Of a stretch of DNA of 64,000 bases, positions 1-8,408 are shown in pieces. The stretch spans positions 1,935,501-1,999,500 of the forward strand of contig NZ_CP066783.1 in the NCBI RefSeq assembly GCF_019186805.1. Direction: 5' to 3'. The translations under genes were made by a program, and so were the position numbers. Every line of letters starts with the position of its first letter. Within the stretch, counting starts at the first letter, position 1. Below the pieces are notes generated by a model. The model was not told where the DNA came from. It did no database searches and was given only the letters and a program-made list of their open reading frames with translations. Source of the stretch: Comamonas fluminis. Its GTDB lineage: Bacteria; Pseudomonadota; Gammaproteobacteria; Burkholderiales; Burkholderiaceae_C.

Positions 1-212
1 GGCTGATTCATACCCCGATGACAGCAGGGCTGGATCAAAGCCCCGCCTATGCAGGCTTTGTCAAACAGCATTTGCTGCGCCGTGCTGGTGAAGCCCATGA
101 AGTGGGTAATACCGTGGCTTTCCTTCTGTCTGATATGGCGTCTTTCGTGACGGGCGTCAATATTCCGGTCGATGGCGGATTTTCTGCGGCCAAAGTTATT
201 GAAATGTATTGA
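1..212 (+). CDS. Short-chain dehydrogenase/reductase, C-terminal end (5' truncated by window)
   Basis: The reading frame is open from base 3 and ends at 212. The visible part is the last ~70 residues of a classical SDR: a loop reading IHTPM just after the Rossmann core, a helix with the EVGNTVAFLLSD pattern, and the SDR C-terminal signature FVTGVNIPVDGGFSA. The cofactor-binding TGxxxGxG motif and the Tyr-Lys pair lie outside the window, so the substrate cannot be judged. The stop is 11 bases before the monooxygenase gene on the same strand, so the two are probably co-transcribed. In cyclic-ketone pathways such as chnA-chnB-chnC, an SDR alcohol dehydrogenase supplies the ketone to a Baeyer-Villiger enzyme; that role here is inference from context. 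Confidence 0.85.
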   Translation, partial: LIHTPMTAGLDQSPAYAGFVKQHLLRRAGEAHEVGNTVAFLLSDMASFVTGVNIPVDGGFSAAKVIEMY

Positions 213-223
213 GGTAAATAATC

Positions 224-1687
224 ATGAAATATGATGTGATTGTCATTGGCTGCGGTATGTCCGGTATTCTGGCTGGTATTCATCTGAAAAATAGCGGCAA
301 GAAATTCATTATTCTGGAGAAGGCCAAAACGCTGGGTGGAACCTGGCGAGATAATACCTACCCCGGTTTGACTTGCGATGTGCCTTCGCACGCCTATACC
401 TATTCCTTTGAGCCTAACCCTGAGTGGTCGCGTGTGTTGCCGCCGGGTGCAGAGATTCAGCAGTACTTCCAGATGGTCTATGACAAATATGGCATTGCTG
501 AATACGCGCAGTTCAATACCGAAATTACGAATGCGCAGTGGGAAGGCGATGCCTGGACGCTGCAGGACCAGCATGGCAAGCGCTATGAAGGACGCGTGGT
601 AGTGGCCGCGACCGGTGTGCTGCATCACCCCAACTATCCGCAGATTCAGGGGCTGGAAGATTTTGAAGGTGATGTGATTCACAGCGCCCGCTGGGATCAC
701 TCCGTGCCGCTGGAGGGCAAAAAGATTGCGGTGATTGGCACGGGCTCTACGGGCGTGCAGATTGTTTCCGCCCTGGCGGAGCGCAGCAAGGTCAGGCATT
801 TCCAGCGCACTGCGCAGTGGATTTTCCCGGTCGAGAATCCTGCATTCAGCGAAGAGCAGCGCGCTGAGTTTCGCAGCAACCGGGATTTGCTCGTATATCT
901 GCAGCGTGAGCCCACGTATCTGGCCAATGTGGAGCGATTCACCCAGGGCGTGCTGGACCCGGATTCCGAGCAGATTCAGGAAATTCAAAAGCTGTGCCAG
1001 GAAAATCTGGATAACAGCGTTGCCGATCCGGCGCTGCGCAAGAAACTGCAGCCCAATTACCGTGCGGGCTGCAAGCGCCTGATTTACTCGCCCGACTACT
1101 ACAAGGCGATTCAGCAGCCGCATTCCGAGCTGGTGACCGAGGGTATCGAAAAGCTTGAAAAAACGGGCATTCGCACCAGCGATGGCGTGCTGCATGAAGT
1201 GGACATCGTGGTGCTGGCCACGGGCTTCAAGGCCGACCGCTATGTGCGCCCCATGAATGTGACGGGGCTTCAGGGGCAAACACTGGAGCAGGCCTGGAGT
1301 AATGTGCCCACCGCCTATAAGTCCATCTCGGTGCCGGACTTCCCGAACTTCTATTTCATGAACGGCCCCACATCGCCGGTGGGCAACTTCTCGCTGATCG
1401 ATACATCCGAGATGCAGTGGGGCTATATCTGGCAACTGATAGAGCGGGTCAGCGATGGCAGCATTGCTGGGCTGTCTGCAAAGTCCGAAGCACTGGCGAA
1501 CTACGATCAGGAGCGCCTGCAGGCGGCCAAGGGCTCGGTCTTTGGCTCGGGTTGCAATAGCTGGTATCTGGACAAGAACGGCGTGCCCAATACCTGGCCG
1601 TGGTCACAGTCGCGTTTCCGTGAAGAGATGTCCCAGCCCGTCTGGCAGGACTACACCCATCATCAGACAGAAGTCGTCGCTGCCTGA
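224..1687 (+). CDS. Baeyer-Villiger-type flavin monooxygenase
   Basis: This 487-residue protein shows the marks of a class B flavoprotein monooxygenase. It has an FAD-binding GxGxxG at residues 9-14, a GGTWRDNTYPG block, the Baeyer-Villiger fingerprint FxGxxxHxxxW as FEGDVIHSARW near residue 147, a second dinucleotide fold GTGSTG near 170 for NADPH, and a late ATGF motif. Such enzymes insert oxygen next to a ketone to give an ester or lactone. It is shorter than cyclohexanone monooxygenase (about 540), closer to the ~490-residue MymA/FMO-like group, so the substrate is open. It sits between an SDR and an esterase in one direction, which supports an alcohol-ketone-ester-acid route. The start has a plausible GAGGTAA upstream. 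Confidence 0.9.
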   Translation: MKYDVIVIGCGMSGILAGIHLKNSGKKFIILEKAKTLGGTWRDNTYPGLTCDVPSHAYTYSFEPNPEWSRVLPPGAEIQQYFQMVYDKYGIAEYAQFNTEITNAQWEGDAWTLQDQHGKRYEGRVVVAATGVLHHPNYPQIQGLEDFEGDVIHSARWDHSVPLEGKKIAVIGTGSTGVQIVSALAERSKVRHFQRTAQWIFPVENPAFSEEQRAEFRSNRDLLVYLQREPTYLANVERFTQGVLDPDSEQIQEIQKLCQENLDNSVADPALRKKLQPNYRAGCKRLIYSPDYYKAIQQPHSELVTEGIEKLEKTGIRTSDGVLHEVDIVVLATGFKADRYVRPMNVTGLQGQTLEQAWSNVPTAYKSISVPDFPNFYFMNGPTSPVGNFSLIDTSEMQWGYIWQLIERVSDGSIAGLSAKSEALANYDQERLQAAKGSVFGSGCNSWYLDKNGVPNTWPWSQSRFREEMSQPVWQDYTHHQTEVVAA

Positions 1688-1756
1688 GGGCGCCCATCGC
1701 TTTCAAGTTCCATGCCCATGGCGCAAGTCTTGGGCAATGTCTATCTCTCTTAAGGA

Positions 1757-2710
1757 ATGAAGATGCAGATTCACCCCGAACTCGCCGCCATGCTGGAAGC
1801 GTTCAAGGACGCTCCCCCCATGGACTTTGTCAACATGCCTGTGCCCGAGATTCGCGAACTCATGGCGCAGATGCCGTTTCCGCCAGCAGACTTGCCCATG
1901 CATGAGGTGCGAGAGCTCAGCATGACGGGCGGCGCAGGCCAGCCCATGAAGGCCAGGCTCTATCGCCCGGATGATGTGCCTGTGGCTCCGGTGATGGTGT
2001 TCTTCCACGGTGGTGGCTGGTGCATTGGAACGCTGGACAGCCACGACAGTCTGTGCCGCCATCTGGCCCGCCTGCTCTCCATGAATGTGGTGTCTGTCGA
2101 TTACCGTCTGGCGCCCGAGCATGTCTTTCCTGCCGCGCAGGATGATGCCTATGCGGCAACCCGCTGGGTGGCCGATCATGCGGCTCAGTTGCATTGCGAT
2201 GCCTCACAGCTCGTGGTGGCGGGCGACAGCGCGGGCGGTAATCTCGCCATTGTCAGCTGCCTGCGTGCCAAGGAAGACGGCTGGGAGGGCATTCAAAAGC
2301 AGTTGCTGTTCTACCCTGTGTGCGATGCGCGCATGGATTCGCAGTCATACGCCATGTTTGGCCAGATTCCCATGCTGACCAGCGAAGCCATGGCGGCCAT
2401 GTGGCGCCACTACCACCCGGGCAGCCCTGTCAATGCGCTGGCATCGGTGGCGCAATATGAGGATCTCACGGGCTTGCCGCCAGCGGTGATGGTGACGGCG
2501 GAGCTTGATATCTTGCGCGATGAGGGCGAGGCATTTGCCCAGCGCATGCAGCAGGCTGGTGTGCCGGTGCAAAGCATTCGCGCGCAAGGAATGATTCATG
2601 GCTTTGCAAGCTTCAGCACGCTGGTCAAAGCGGTTGCCCAGTCTCTGGAACAGGCTTGCCAGTTGCTGGAAAAGCTGCCTGCCGGGAGGGCGGTTTCAGT
2701 CGCTCAATAA
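1757..2710 (+). CDS. HSL-family alpha/beta hydrolase (esterase/lactonase)
   Basis: The 317-residue product belongs to the hormone-sensitive lipase group (family IV esterases). The oxyanion motif HGGG starts at residue 84 and the nucleophile elbow GDSAGG has Ser158. A later DILRDEGEAFAQRM segment carries the acid residue, and H in MIHGF near the end completes the triad. It lies about 70 bases after the monooxygenase gene on the same strand. Hydrolysing the ester or lactone made by that enzyme is the natural role (compare ChnC), but this is inferred from order. The start at 1757 follows TAAGGA; an internal ATG two codons later is a weaker option. An intrinsic terminator follows. Confidence 0.9.
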   Translation: MKMQIHPELAAMLEAFKDAPPMDFVNMPVPEIRELMAQMPFPPADLPMHEVRELSMTGGAGQPMKARLYRPDDVPVAPVMVFFHGGGWCIGTLDSHDSLCRHLARLLSMNVVSVDYRLAPEHVFPAAQDDAYAATRWVADHAAQLHCDASQLVVAGDSAGGNLAIVSCLRAKEDGWEGIQKQLLFYPVCDARMDSQSYAMFGQIPMLTSEAMAAMWRHYHPGSPVNALASVAQYEDLTGLPPAVMVTAELDILRDEGEAFAQRMQQAGVPVQSIRAQGMIHGFASFSTLVKAVAQSLEQACQLLEKLPAGRAVSVAQ

Positions 2711-2918
2711 GGGACTGTGTTTACGCACAGTCATGTGTGTAAGCTGCTGCAATTCTTATCCCCGCATCATGTGGACGCTCTTGTGGAAAACTGCGGTTTG
2801 AACTGCTGAAACCCGCGCCAGATGGTGCTTTCCACGGATTGCCTAAAAAATGGACGATCCGCCTGAAAATAGTGATTCAAGGGTTTTTACTAGGGGTCTG
2901 AGACAAAAAATTCGACAG

Positions 2919-2958
2919 CAAAAAAGCCCGCAACCAGGTCTGGTTTGCGGGCTTTTTT
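2919..2958. terminator. Bidirectional intrinsic terminator
   Basis: A stem of AAAGCCCGCAACC paired with GGTTTGCGGGCTTT is flanked by A6 on one side and T6 on the other. It lies between the esterase gene and the convergent U32-family gene and can serve both. Confidence 0.85.
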
Positions 2959-2996
2959 GTGTGCCTGAGGCTGCCTGAAGGGATGGCCGATAGCGC

Positions 2997-5003
2997 TTAC
3001 GCCACAGGCTTGGGAGCTGGGCGCGTGCGGTAGAACTGCATGGGGTGTTCCTGCATTTCCTTGGCATGCTGGTTCATCACCGACTTCTTCATCTTGCCCA
3101 CCACATGCATCTCGCAGGGCTTGCAGTCAAAGCGCAGCGTGAGCTTTTCCTTGCCGTTGATGAGCTGCAGCGGCTCGGCCTTGATGGTGCCCTTGACGCC
3201 AATCACCCCCTTGGCCTGCTTGGGGCACAGGCTCATGGAAAAGCGCACGCAGTGCTTGGTGATCATCAGGCTGACTTCGCCTTCTTCTTCCTTGCTTTCG
3301 TAGGCCGCGTCAATCACCTTCACACCGTGCTTCACGTAGAAGTCATGGGCCTTCTGGTTGAACACATTGGCCAGATAGCTGAGCGTGTCTTCGGGGAAGG
3401 GAACGGGAGGCTCTACCGGCACGGCGCGGGGCAGGCGCACAAAGCCGGCTTCACGTGCAGCTTCCAGAGCGGCCACCGCCTCGCGGCGCAGCTGGTTCAG
3501 AGCCGACGCGGGCACAAACCAGGGCTGCGACAGGTTTAGCGCAATATCGTGCACTTCAAAGACCGTAGCGCCAAAGCGGCCCAGTTGCTCGCGCAGCGTG
3601 GCCTCGGCCTTGGCTGCATCGGTGGCGGTCTGGTGTTCATGGGCAATCTCGGCGGCGCCCACAAAGCCATCGTCATCGGTCAGCTGCAGCGCAAAGCCGT
3701 TCGCTGTTTCCTTGAACTCGGCCCACAGGCCGATGCGGCGCTCGCTGGATTTTTTCTCCAGCGTACGCACCCATTCCATATCGCGGTTGCGATTGATCTC
3801 CAGGCCTTTGCGCAGGTCCTTGAAGGTGGCAATTTCGTTCTTGGGGAACACGCGCCAGATGCCTTTTTTGGCATGCATGCATTCGGCGCGGTTGATGTGC
3901 ACTCCGACCAGTTCTTTTTGCAGGTCGTAGTAGCACAGGCCATCGCCGTTGTGCAGTTCGGTGGCCTTGTCGCTGGCTTCGATCTCGAACCACTTGTCAC
4001 CCACTTGCGTGACCCAGCCAATGGCGCGGCCGGGGGTCTTGGGTGTGTCAAAGGCGCCGATATCATCCTGGCGGCCGTTGACAAAGTAGTCGGTGAACTC
4101 GCGGTTGAAGTTCTGGTCAGGATCGGGCTCGAAGGTGAACGTGGTGCGGCCCGAAGACGAGCGCGCCAGCGGGGCTTCGGAGAATTCGCGCTCTTCGATG
4201 ATTTCGTCCAGCAGCTTGCGATAGTGGGCCGTGATGTTCTTCACATAACCCATGTCCTTGTAGCGGCCCTCGATCTTGAAGCTGCGCACGCCGGCGTCAA
4301 TCAGGGCGCGCAGGTTGTCGCTCTGGTTGTTGTCCTTCATGGACAGCACATGCTTTTCGTGCGCAATGATGCGGCCGCTGGCGTCTGTCACCTCATAGGG
4401 CAGGCGGCAGGCCTGGTTGCAGTCGCCACGGTTGGCGCTGCGGCCCGTGTGGGCGTGGCTGATAAAGCACTGGCCCGAATAGGCCACACACAGTGCACCG
4501 TGCACAAAGAATTCGATGGTGGTGCGGGCGGGGTCGGTGGCAGCGCGCACGGCGGCGATCTGCTTGAGATCCAGTTCGCGGGCAATCACGATCTGCGACA
4601 GACCTGCATCCTGCAGAAAACGCGCTTTCTCGGGTGTGCGGATGTCGGTCTGGGTGGATGCATGCAGCTGGATGGGCGGCATATCCAGCTCCAGCAGGCC
4701 CATGTCCTGAATGATCAGCGCATCGGCTCCGGCGTTGTAGATCTGCCATGCCATCTGGCGTGCGCCTTCCAGTTCATCGTCGCGCAAGATGGTGTTGAGC
4801 GTGATGAAGATCCGGCTGCCAAAGCGATGGGCATGCTTGATGAGCCGCTCCAGATCGCGGATGTCATTGCCCGCGGTTGCGCGTGCACCAAAGGCGGGGC
4901 CGCCGATATAGACGGCGTCCGCTCCGTGGTTGATGGCTTCAATACCGATATCGGCATCACGCGCCGGGGACAGGAGTTCGAGCTGGTGGGGCAGGAGAGA
5001 CAT
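2997..5003 (-). CDS. rlhA: U32 peptidase-family protein, RlhA-like 23S rRNA hydroxylation factor
   Basis: The 668-residue protein begins with a U32 TIM-barrel (LELLSPARD, GADAVYIGG) and holds the family's Cys-containing signature around residues 165-195 (SGQCFISHAHTGRSANRG, then CNQACRLPY) and the KIEGRYKDMGYV segment. A long C-terminal half follows, as in E. coli RlhA/YdcP (about 650 residues), which is needed for 5-hydroxycytidine at 23S rRNA position 2501. The shorter U32 proteins (TrhP/YegQ, UbiU/UbiV) are about 290-450 residues, so length favours RlhA. The Nudix regulator gene lies 135 bases upstream on the same strand and may share its transcript. Confidence 0.85.
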   Translation of the reverse strand: MSLLPHQLELLSPARDADIGIEAINHGADAVYIGGPAFGARATAGNDIRDLERLIKHAHRFGSRIFITLNTILRDDELEGARQMAWQIYNAGADALIIQDMGLLELDMPPIQLHASTQTDIRTPEKARFLQDAGLSQIVIARELDLKQIAAVRAATDPARTTIEFFVHGALCVAYSGQCFISHAHTGRSANRGDCNQACRLPYEVTDASGRIIAHEKHVLSMKDNNQSDNLRALIDAGVRSFKIEGRYKDMGYVKNITAHYRKLLDEIIEEREFSEAPLARSSSGRTTFTFEPDPDQNFNREFTDYFVNGRQDDIGAFDTPKTPGRAIGWVTQVGDKWFEIEASDKATELHNGDGLCYYDLQKELVGVHINRAECMHAKKGIWRVFPKNEIATFKDLRKGLEINRNRDMEWVRTLEKKSSERRIGLWAEFKETANGFALQLTDDDGFVGAAEIAHEHQTATDAAKAEATLREQLGRFGATVFEVHDIALNLSQPWFVPASALNQLRREAVAALEAAREAGFVRLPRAVPVEPPVPFPEDTLSYLANVFNQKAHDFYVKHGVKVIDAAYESKEEEGEVSLMITKHCVRFSMSLCPKQAKGVIGVKGTIKAEPLQLINGKEKLTLRFDCKPCEMHVVGKMKKSVMNQHAKEMQEHPMQFYRTRPAPKPVA

Positions 5004-5138
5004 AGGGGCAGGATTATCTCAGCCCGGCCCGGTTTCGGCACGGCGATGGGTAATCGTTGATCGATAACTGCTTGTATCTCAAAGAACTGCAGGCCAATTT
5101 CTGCGTTGCCGAAAGAGAGTGCTTGCTTCGTTGGCTTG

Positions 5139-5873
5139 TCAATGTCCTCGTGGGCTAAAGGTGCGCGGAAATACCACCGGCCCGCTGCGGTCGGCCAGCC
5201 GGTAGCCCATGGCCGGGCGGTTGGACATGCCTTCCACATGCCCAGCCTCGAGCAGAAAGTTTGCGGCCAGCATGCGGGTGCGAAAGCCGCTTTTATCCAC
5301 GGTGCGGCCCAGCACGGTTTCGTACACCTGCTGCAACTGGGGCAGGGTGAATGGCTCGCTGAGCAGAAAGGCGGGCAGCGAGGTGTATTCAACCTTGCTG
5401 CGCAGCCGCTCCACCGCCGTGGCCAGAATTTCGGAGTGGTCAAACGCCAGGCGGGGGTCTGCCAGCAGTTCATCGACATCGAACCAGGCCACATCGGCAG
5501 CGTTGGCGCCCTTGGTCAGCGCAATATCGGCCCCGGCAATCAGCGCAAAGTACACATGCGTAGCTGACCAGCCTCGTGGGTCGCGCGCGGCGCTGCCCCA
5601 GCTGCCTAGCTGCTCCAGATAAGGGCTGTCCACGGCAGTTTTCTCACGCAGCTTGCGTGCGGCGCAGGCCTGCAGATCGGCATCCAGCTCCACATTCACA
5701 AAACCGCCCGGCAAGGCCCAGAGGCTGGGGAAAGGGTCGTCAGGGTGTGCAGGCCGCTGCACCAGCAACACTTTGAGCGACTGCTCAAGAATCGTGAAGA
5801 TCACCACATCCACCGTCGTGTAGGGGCGGGCAAAGTCCGGGGCCGGTTTGGTGTGACGATGCGTAACGCTCAT
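5139..5873 (-). CDS. NrtR-like Nudix-domain transcriptional regulator
   Basis: The 244-residue protein has an N-terminal Nudix fold (TVDVVIFTI, then LWALPGGFVN) with a Nudix box that is two residues longer than the classical one and lacks its EExG core (it reads LREKTAV). That suggests binding rather than hydrolysis. The C-terminal third (FTLPQLQQVYETVLG, then RPAMGYRL) is the winged-helix part seen in NrtR, which senses ADP-ribose or related NAD metabolites. It is transcribed away from the operon of NAD/ADP-ribose enzymes, with 107 bases of repeat-rich DNA between, so it is the probable regulator of both directions. A role as an active Nudix hydrolase cannot be excluded. Confidence 0.85.
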   Translation of the reverse strand: MSVTHRHTKPAPDFARPYTTVDVVIFTILEQSLKVLLVQRPAHPDDPFPSLWALPGGFVNVELDADLQACAARKLREKTAVDSPYLEQLGSWGSAARDPRGWSATHVYFALIAGADIALTKGANAADVAWFDVDELLADPRLAFDHSEILATAVERLRSKVEYTSLPAFLLSEPFTLPQLQQVYETVLGRTVDKSGFRTRMLAANFLLEAGHVEGMSNRPAMGYRLADRSGPVVFPRTFSPRGH

Positions 5874-5903
5874 GAGATACGGCTTGACGGTTTGAATATT
5901 GGG

Positions 5904-5948
5904 TTGTATTGTACAACTTATGTAAGTTGCTTAGTACAACTTATAAGT
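5904..5948. promoter_or_regulatory. Candidate NrtR-like operator in the divergent promoter region
   Basis: Between the regulator and the DUF4291 gene, an 11-base direct repeat GTACAACTTAT occurs at 5911 and 5934 (23 bases apart, about two helical turns). Within it are a perfect inverted repeat CAACTTA-TG-TAAGTTG (5914-5929), the palindrome TTGTACAA (5909-5916) and the palindrome ACTTATAAGT (5939-5948). The symmetry and location fit a dimeric repressor site. The assignment to this regulator is inference. Confidence 0.6.
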
Positions 5949-5980
5949 GTGAATAGATAGAAGAAAAAATAGGAAAAACG

Positions 5981-6598
5981 ATGAAACTCCATAGTGCTCC
6001 CTACCTGCAGCAGGCGCACAGCTGGCCCAGCTCCGGGCAACATATCCTGGCCCAGTACGATGAAACGTCGGTGGTGGTCTATCAGGCTTACCGCGCGGCG
6101 ATTGGCGAGTATGCGATTCGCCATGGTCGCTTGGATGGCCCGGACTTCAGCTTGCAGCGCATGAGTTGGATCAAGCCCAATTTCCTCTGGATGATGTACC
6201 GCTCCGGCTGGGGCCAGAAAGAAGGGCAGGAAGTGGTGCTCGGCCTGCGCATTTCACGCCAGTTTTTTGATGCAGTGTTGCATGCGGCGGTGCCCTCAAG
6301 CTGGGATCCTCAGCGCTATCCATCTCAGGCGGAATGGCAGGCAGCGGTGGCGCAGTCTGAGGTACGGCTGCAGTGGGATCCCGATCACACGCCAAGCGGC
6401 CTCAAACATCCCCGCAGGGCTGTGCAGCTGGGCTTGCGTGGGGCGACGCTTGCGGCCTTTGCCGGGGAGCAATTGCTGGAGGTAATTGATATGCGGGATT
6501 TTGTGGCCGCGCAAAGGCGCATGGCCTTTGACGACAGCGCGCAGTTGCAAACGCCTGTAGAGCACGTCTATGTGCCAGCGGCGCCTAGCATCGCCTGA
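5981..6598 (+). CDS. DUF4291 family protein
   Basis: This 205-residue protein matches the DUF4291 pattern as I remember it: an early QYDETSVVVYQAYR block (residues 25-38) and the motif SWIKPNFLWMMYRSGW (62-77), rich in aromatic and basic residues. No biochemical activity is firmly known to me. Family members recur beside NAD and ADP-ribose handling genes. It is the first gene of the plus-strand operon, 40 bases ahead of kptA, and lies directly behind the divergent operator region, so it should be controlled with the rest. No signal peptide or membrane segment is visible, so it is cytosolic. Confidence 0.8.
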   Translation: MKLHSAPYLQQAHSWPSSGQHILAQYDETSVVVYQAYRAAIGEYAIRHGRLDGPDFSLQRMSWIKPNFLWMMYRSGWGQKEGQEVVLGLRISRQFFDAVLHAAVPSSWDPQRYPSQAEWQAAVAQSEVRLQWDPDHTPSGLKHPRRAVQLGLRGATLAAFAGEQLLEVIDMRDFVAAQRRMAFDDSAQLQTPVEHVYVPAAPSIA

Positions 6599-6638
6599 GC
6601 CCGGCCATTCGAAGAAATAACAATAAAGGAATCACTAA

Positions 6639-7199
6639 ATGAATAACAAGAACGACAACATCATCGTCACCCAAAGCAAGTTTCTCAGCCTGGTGCTGCG
6701 CCACAGTCCGCAGACCATTGGGCTCAAGCTCGATAGCGGTGGCTGGGCGCAGACCGATGAATTGCTGGCCTGCATGGCGCGTTCAGGCCGCCGCATGAGC
6801 CTTGCCCAGTTGCAGGCTGTGGTAGCAGGCAATAGCAAGCAGCGCTTTGCTTTCAGTGAAGATGGCTTGCGCATTCGTGCCAATCAGGGGCATTCCATTG
6901 CCGTGGAGTTGGAGTTGATGCCCCGGCTGCCACCTGCCGAGCTTTTCCATGGCACGGCCACGCGCTTTCTGGATGCTATTTTTCAGCAGGGGCTGACGCG
7001 CCAGAGTCGCCACCATGTGCACCTCTCGGCAAGCGTTGAAACTGCCAGTGCCGTGGGGCGCCGTCATGGCAAGCTGGCTTTGCTGCGGGTGGATGCAGCG
7101 CGCATGGCTGCGGATGGCCATGTTTTTTACCAGTCCGATAACGGCGTGTGGCTTACCGATGCTGTTCCCGTGACCTATCTGGCAAAGCTGGGGTCATGA
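6639..7199 (+). CDS. kptA: RNA 2'-phosphotransferase (Tpt1/KptA family)
   Basis: The 186-residue protein carries the Tpt1/KptA set: SLVLRHSP with Arg21, the RANQGHS motif at residues 80-86, FHGT at 103-106, and the HVHLS and VGRRHGK segments of the ADP-ribosyl-transferase-like half. Family enzymes use NAD+ to remove an internal RNA 2'-phosphate through an ADP-ribosylated intermediate, and some members ADP-ribosylate 5'-phosphate ends of RNA or DNA. Bacteria lack the tRNA-splicing pathway that makes the usual substrate, so its natural target here is unknown. The stop overlaps the next start by 4 bases (ATGA). Confidence 0.93.
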   Translation: MNNKNDNIIVTQSKFLSLVLRHSPQTIGLKLDSGGWAQTDELLACMARSGRRMSLAQLQAVVAGNSKQRFAFSEDGLRIRANQGHSIAVELELMPRLPPAELFHGTATRFLDAIFQQGLTRQSRHHVHLSASVETASAVGRRHGKLALLRVDAARMAADGHVFYQSDNGVWLTDAVPVTYLAKLGS

Positions 7200-7849
7200 G
7201 CAACTCAAAGCTGATAGCGCTGGACGCTGATGGCGTATTGCTGAACTACAACCTGGCCTATGCATCAGCGTGGGAGCGCGCCTTTGGTCAGCGCCCTGCG
7301 CTGCGCAATCCCCAAGCTTATTGGGCCATAGACCGCTGGGGCGTTGAAACCCTGCAAGGCGCGGATCTGGACAGGTTTCGGGCCTGCTTCGATGCGCAGT
7401 TCTGGTCCAGCGTTCCCGCGATAAGCGGGGCGGTGCAGGCCTGTGAAAAGCTGGTGTCTGCCGGGTATGAACTGGTTTGTGTCTCTGCACTCAAGCCGGA
7501 GTTTGCGCAGGCCCGTCAGGCGAATCTACGTGCGCATGGCTTCCCCATAGAGCAGGTTATTGCCACCAGCAATGCCGGTTCGGTGGAATGCAGCCCGAAA
7601 GCGCAGGCTTTGGCGCAACTGAAGCCCGTCGCCTTTGTGGATGATTTTTTGCCTTATTTCGCGGGTGTGGACCAGGCCGTGCACAAAGCAGTGCACAAGG
7701 CGCTGATCTTGCGCGAACCCGATGGCTCACCCAACACCGGCCCTGGCCTGCAACAGATGGACTCGACCCACACCAATCTGGCGCAGTTTGCCGACTGGTG
7801 GCTGGAGCGCCCTCACCAAATAGAGAACAACGATGAATCGAGATTTTGA
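7196..7849 (+). CDS. HAD-superfamily hydrolase
   Basis: The start at 7196 is chosen because it overlaps the kptA stop as ATGA and puts the HAD motif I (ALDADGVL, Asp10 and Asp12) at the N-terminus; an upstream ATG at 7148 would lie inside kptA. The product has 217 residues, with VCVSALKP as likely motif II (Ser), a Lys-containing stretch, and FVDDF as motif IV. HAD enzymes of this size are mostly phosphatases. In this operon a phosphate ester of ADP-ribose or of a nucleic-acid end is a reasonable but unproven substrate. The 3' end overlaps the next gene by 17 bases, implying translational coupling. Confidence 0.85.
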   Translation: MSNSKLIALDADGVLLNYNLAYASAWERAFGQRPALRNPQAYWAIDRWGVETLQGADLDRFRACFDAQFWSSVPAISGAVQACEKLVSAGYELVCVSALKPEFAQARQANLRAHGFPIEQVIATSNAGSVECSPKAQALAQLKPVAFVDDFLPYFAGVDQAVHKAVHKALILREPDGSPNTGPGLQQMDSTHTNLAQFADWWLERPHQIENNDESRF

Positions 7850-8408
7850 AATCCGATCCGTGACGGATCTTTTGCTGCAACTGGATCAGGGCTACCGCCC
7901 CCGTTATTTTTGCTTCTGGGGTCACCAGAGTGAAAAAGATGGCACGGCGGGCAAGGGCTGCCTGAGCCAGTGGTTTCACGCGCCGTTCAAGGTAGATGGC
8001 GACACATTCCCAACGGCCGAGCATTTCATGATGGCTGGCAAAGCCCGTTTGTTTGGCGACGAAGAAGCCCGCCTGCGCGTGCTGGCTTCTCCATCGCCAG
8101 CGGCAGCCAAGCAAGTGGGGCGCAGCGTGCGCAATTTTGATGATGGCCGCTGGAATGCCGCGCGTTTTGACATCGTGGTGCAGGGCAATGTGGCCAAGTT
8201 CGGTCAGAACCCCGCCATGCGCGATTTTCTTTTGGCCACGGGCGATCGTGTGCTGGTGGAGGCCAGCCCGCGCGACCGTATCTGGGGCATAGGCATGGGC
8301 GCAGCCAACCCCGAAGCCGAGCAGCCGCGCAAATGGCGTGGCCAGAATCTGCTGGGCTTTGCCTTGATGGTGGCGCGAGCACAACTGCGTGAAAAGAGCG
8401 AAAAATGA
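7833..8408 (+). CDS. NADAR family protein (predicted N-glycosidase / ADP-ribosyl hydrolase)
   Basis: The 191-residue protein shows NADAR (YbiA-like) landmarks: YFCFWG near residue 25, LSQWFHAPF, the TAEHFMMAGKA block with conserved Glu63, the EASPRDRIWGIG segment and a final GQNLLG. NADAR proteins act on N-glycosidic bonds of ribose compounds. The NADAR domain of DarG1 removes ADP-ribose from guanine bases in DNA, and other members were reported to share that ability. YbiA homologues are also linked to early riboflavin intermediates. Here the close neighbours (KptA, ADP-ribosylglycohydrolase) favour an ADP-ribose substrate. It overlaps the genes on both sides. Confidence 0.9.
   Translation: MNRDFEIRSVTDLLLQLDQGYRPRYFCFWGHQSEKDGTAGKGCLSQWFHAPFKVDGDTFPTAEHFMMAGKARLFGDEEARLRVLASPSPAAAKQVGRSVRNFDDGRWNAARFDIVVQGNVAKFGQNPAMRDFLLATGDRVLVEASPRDRIWGIGMGAANPEAEQPRKWRGQNLLGFALMVARAQLREKSEK

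Noticed and set aside
47..1435. A 462-codon minus-strand frame opposite the monooxygenase
   Set aside because: All flavin-enzyme motifs are on the plus strand; the antisense product has no recognisable domain.
3549..5060. A 503-codon plus-strand frame opposite the U32 gene
   Set aside because: The minus strand has the conserved Cys signature of U32 proteins; the opposite frame has none.
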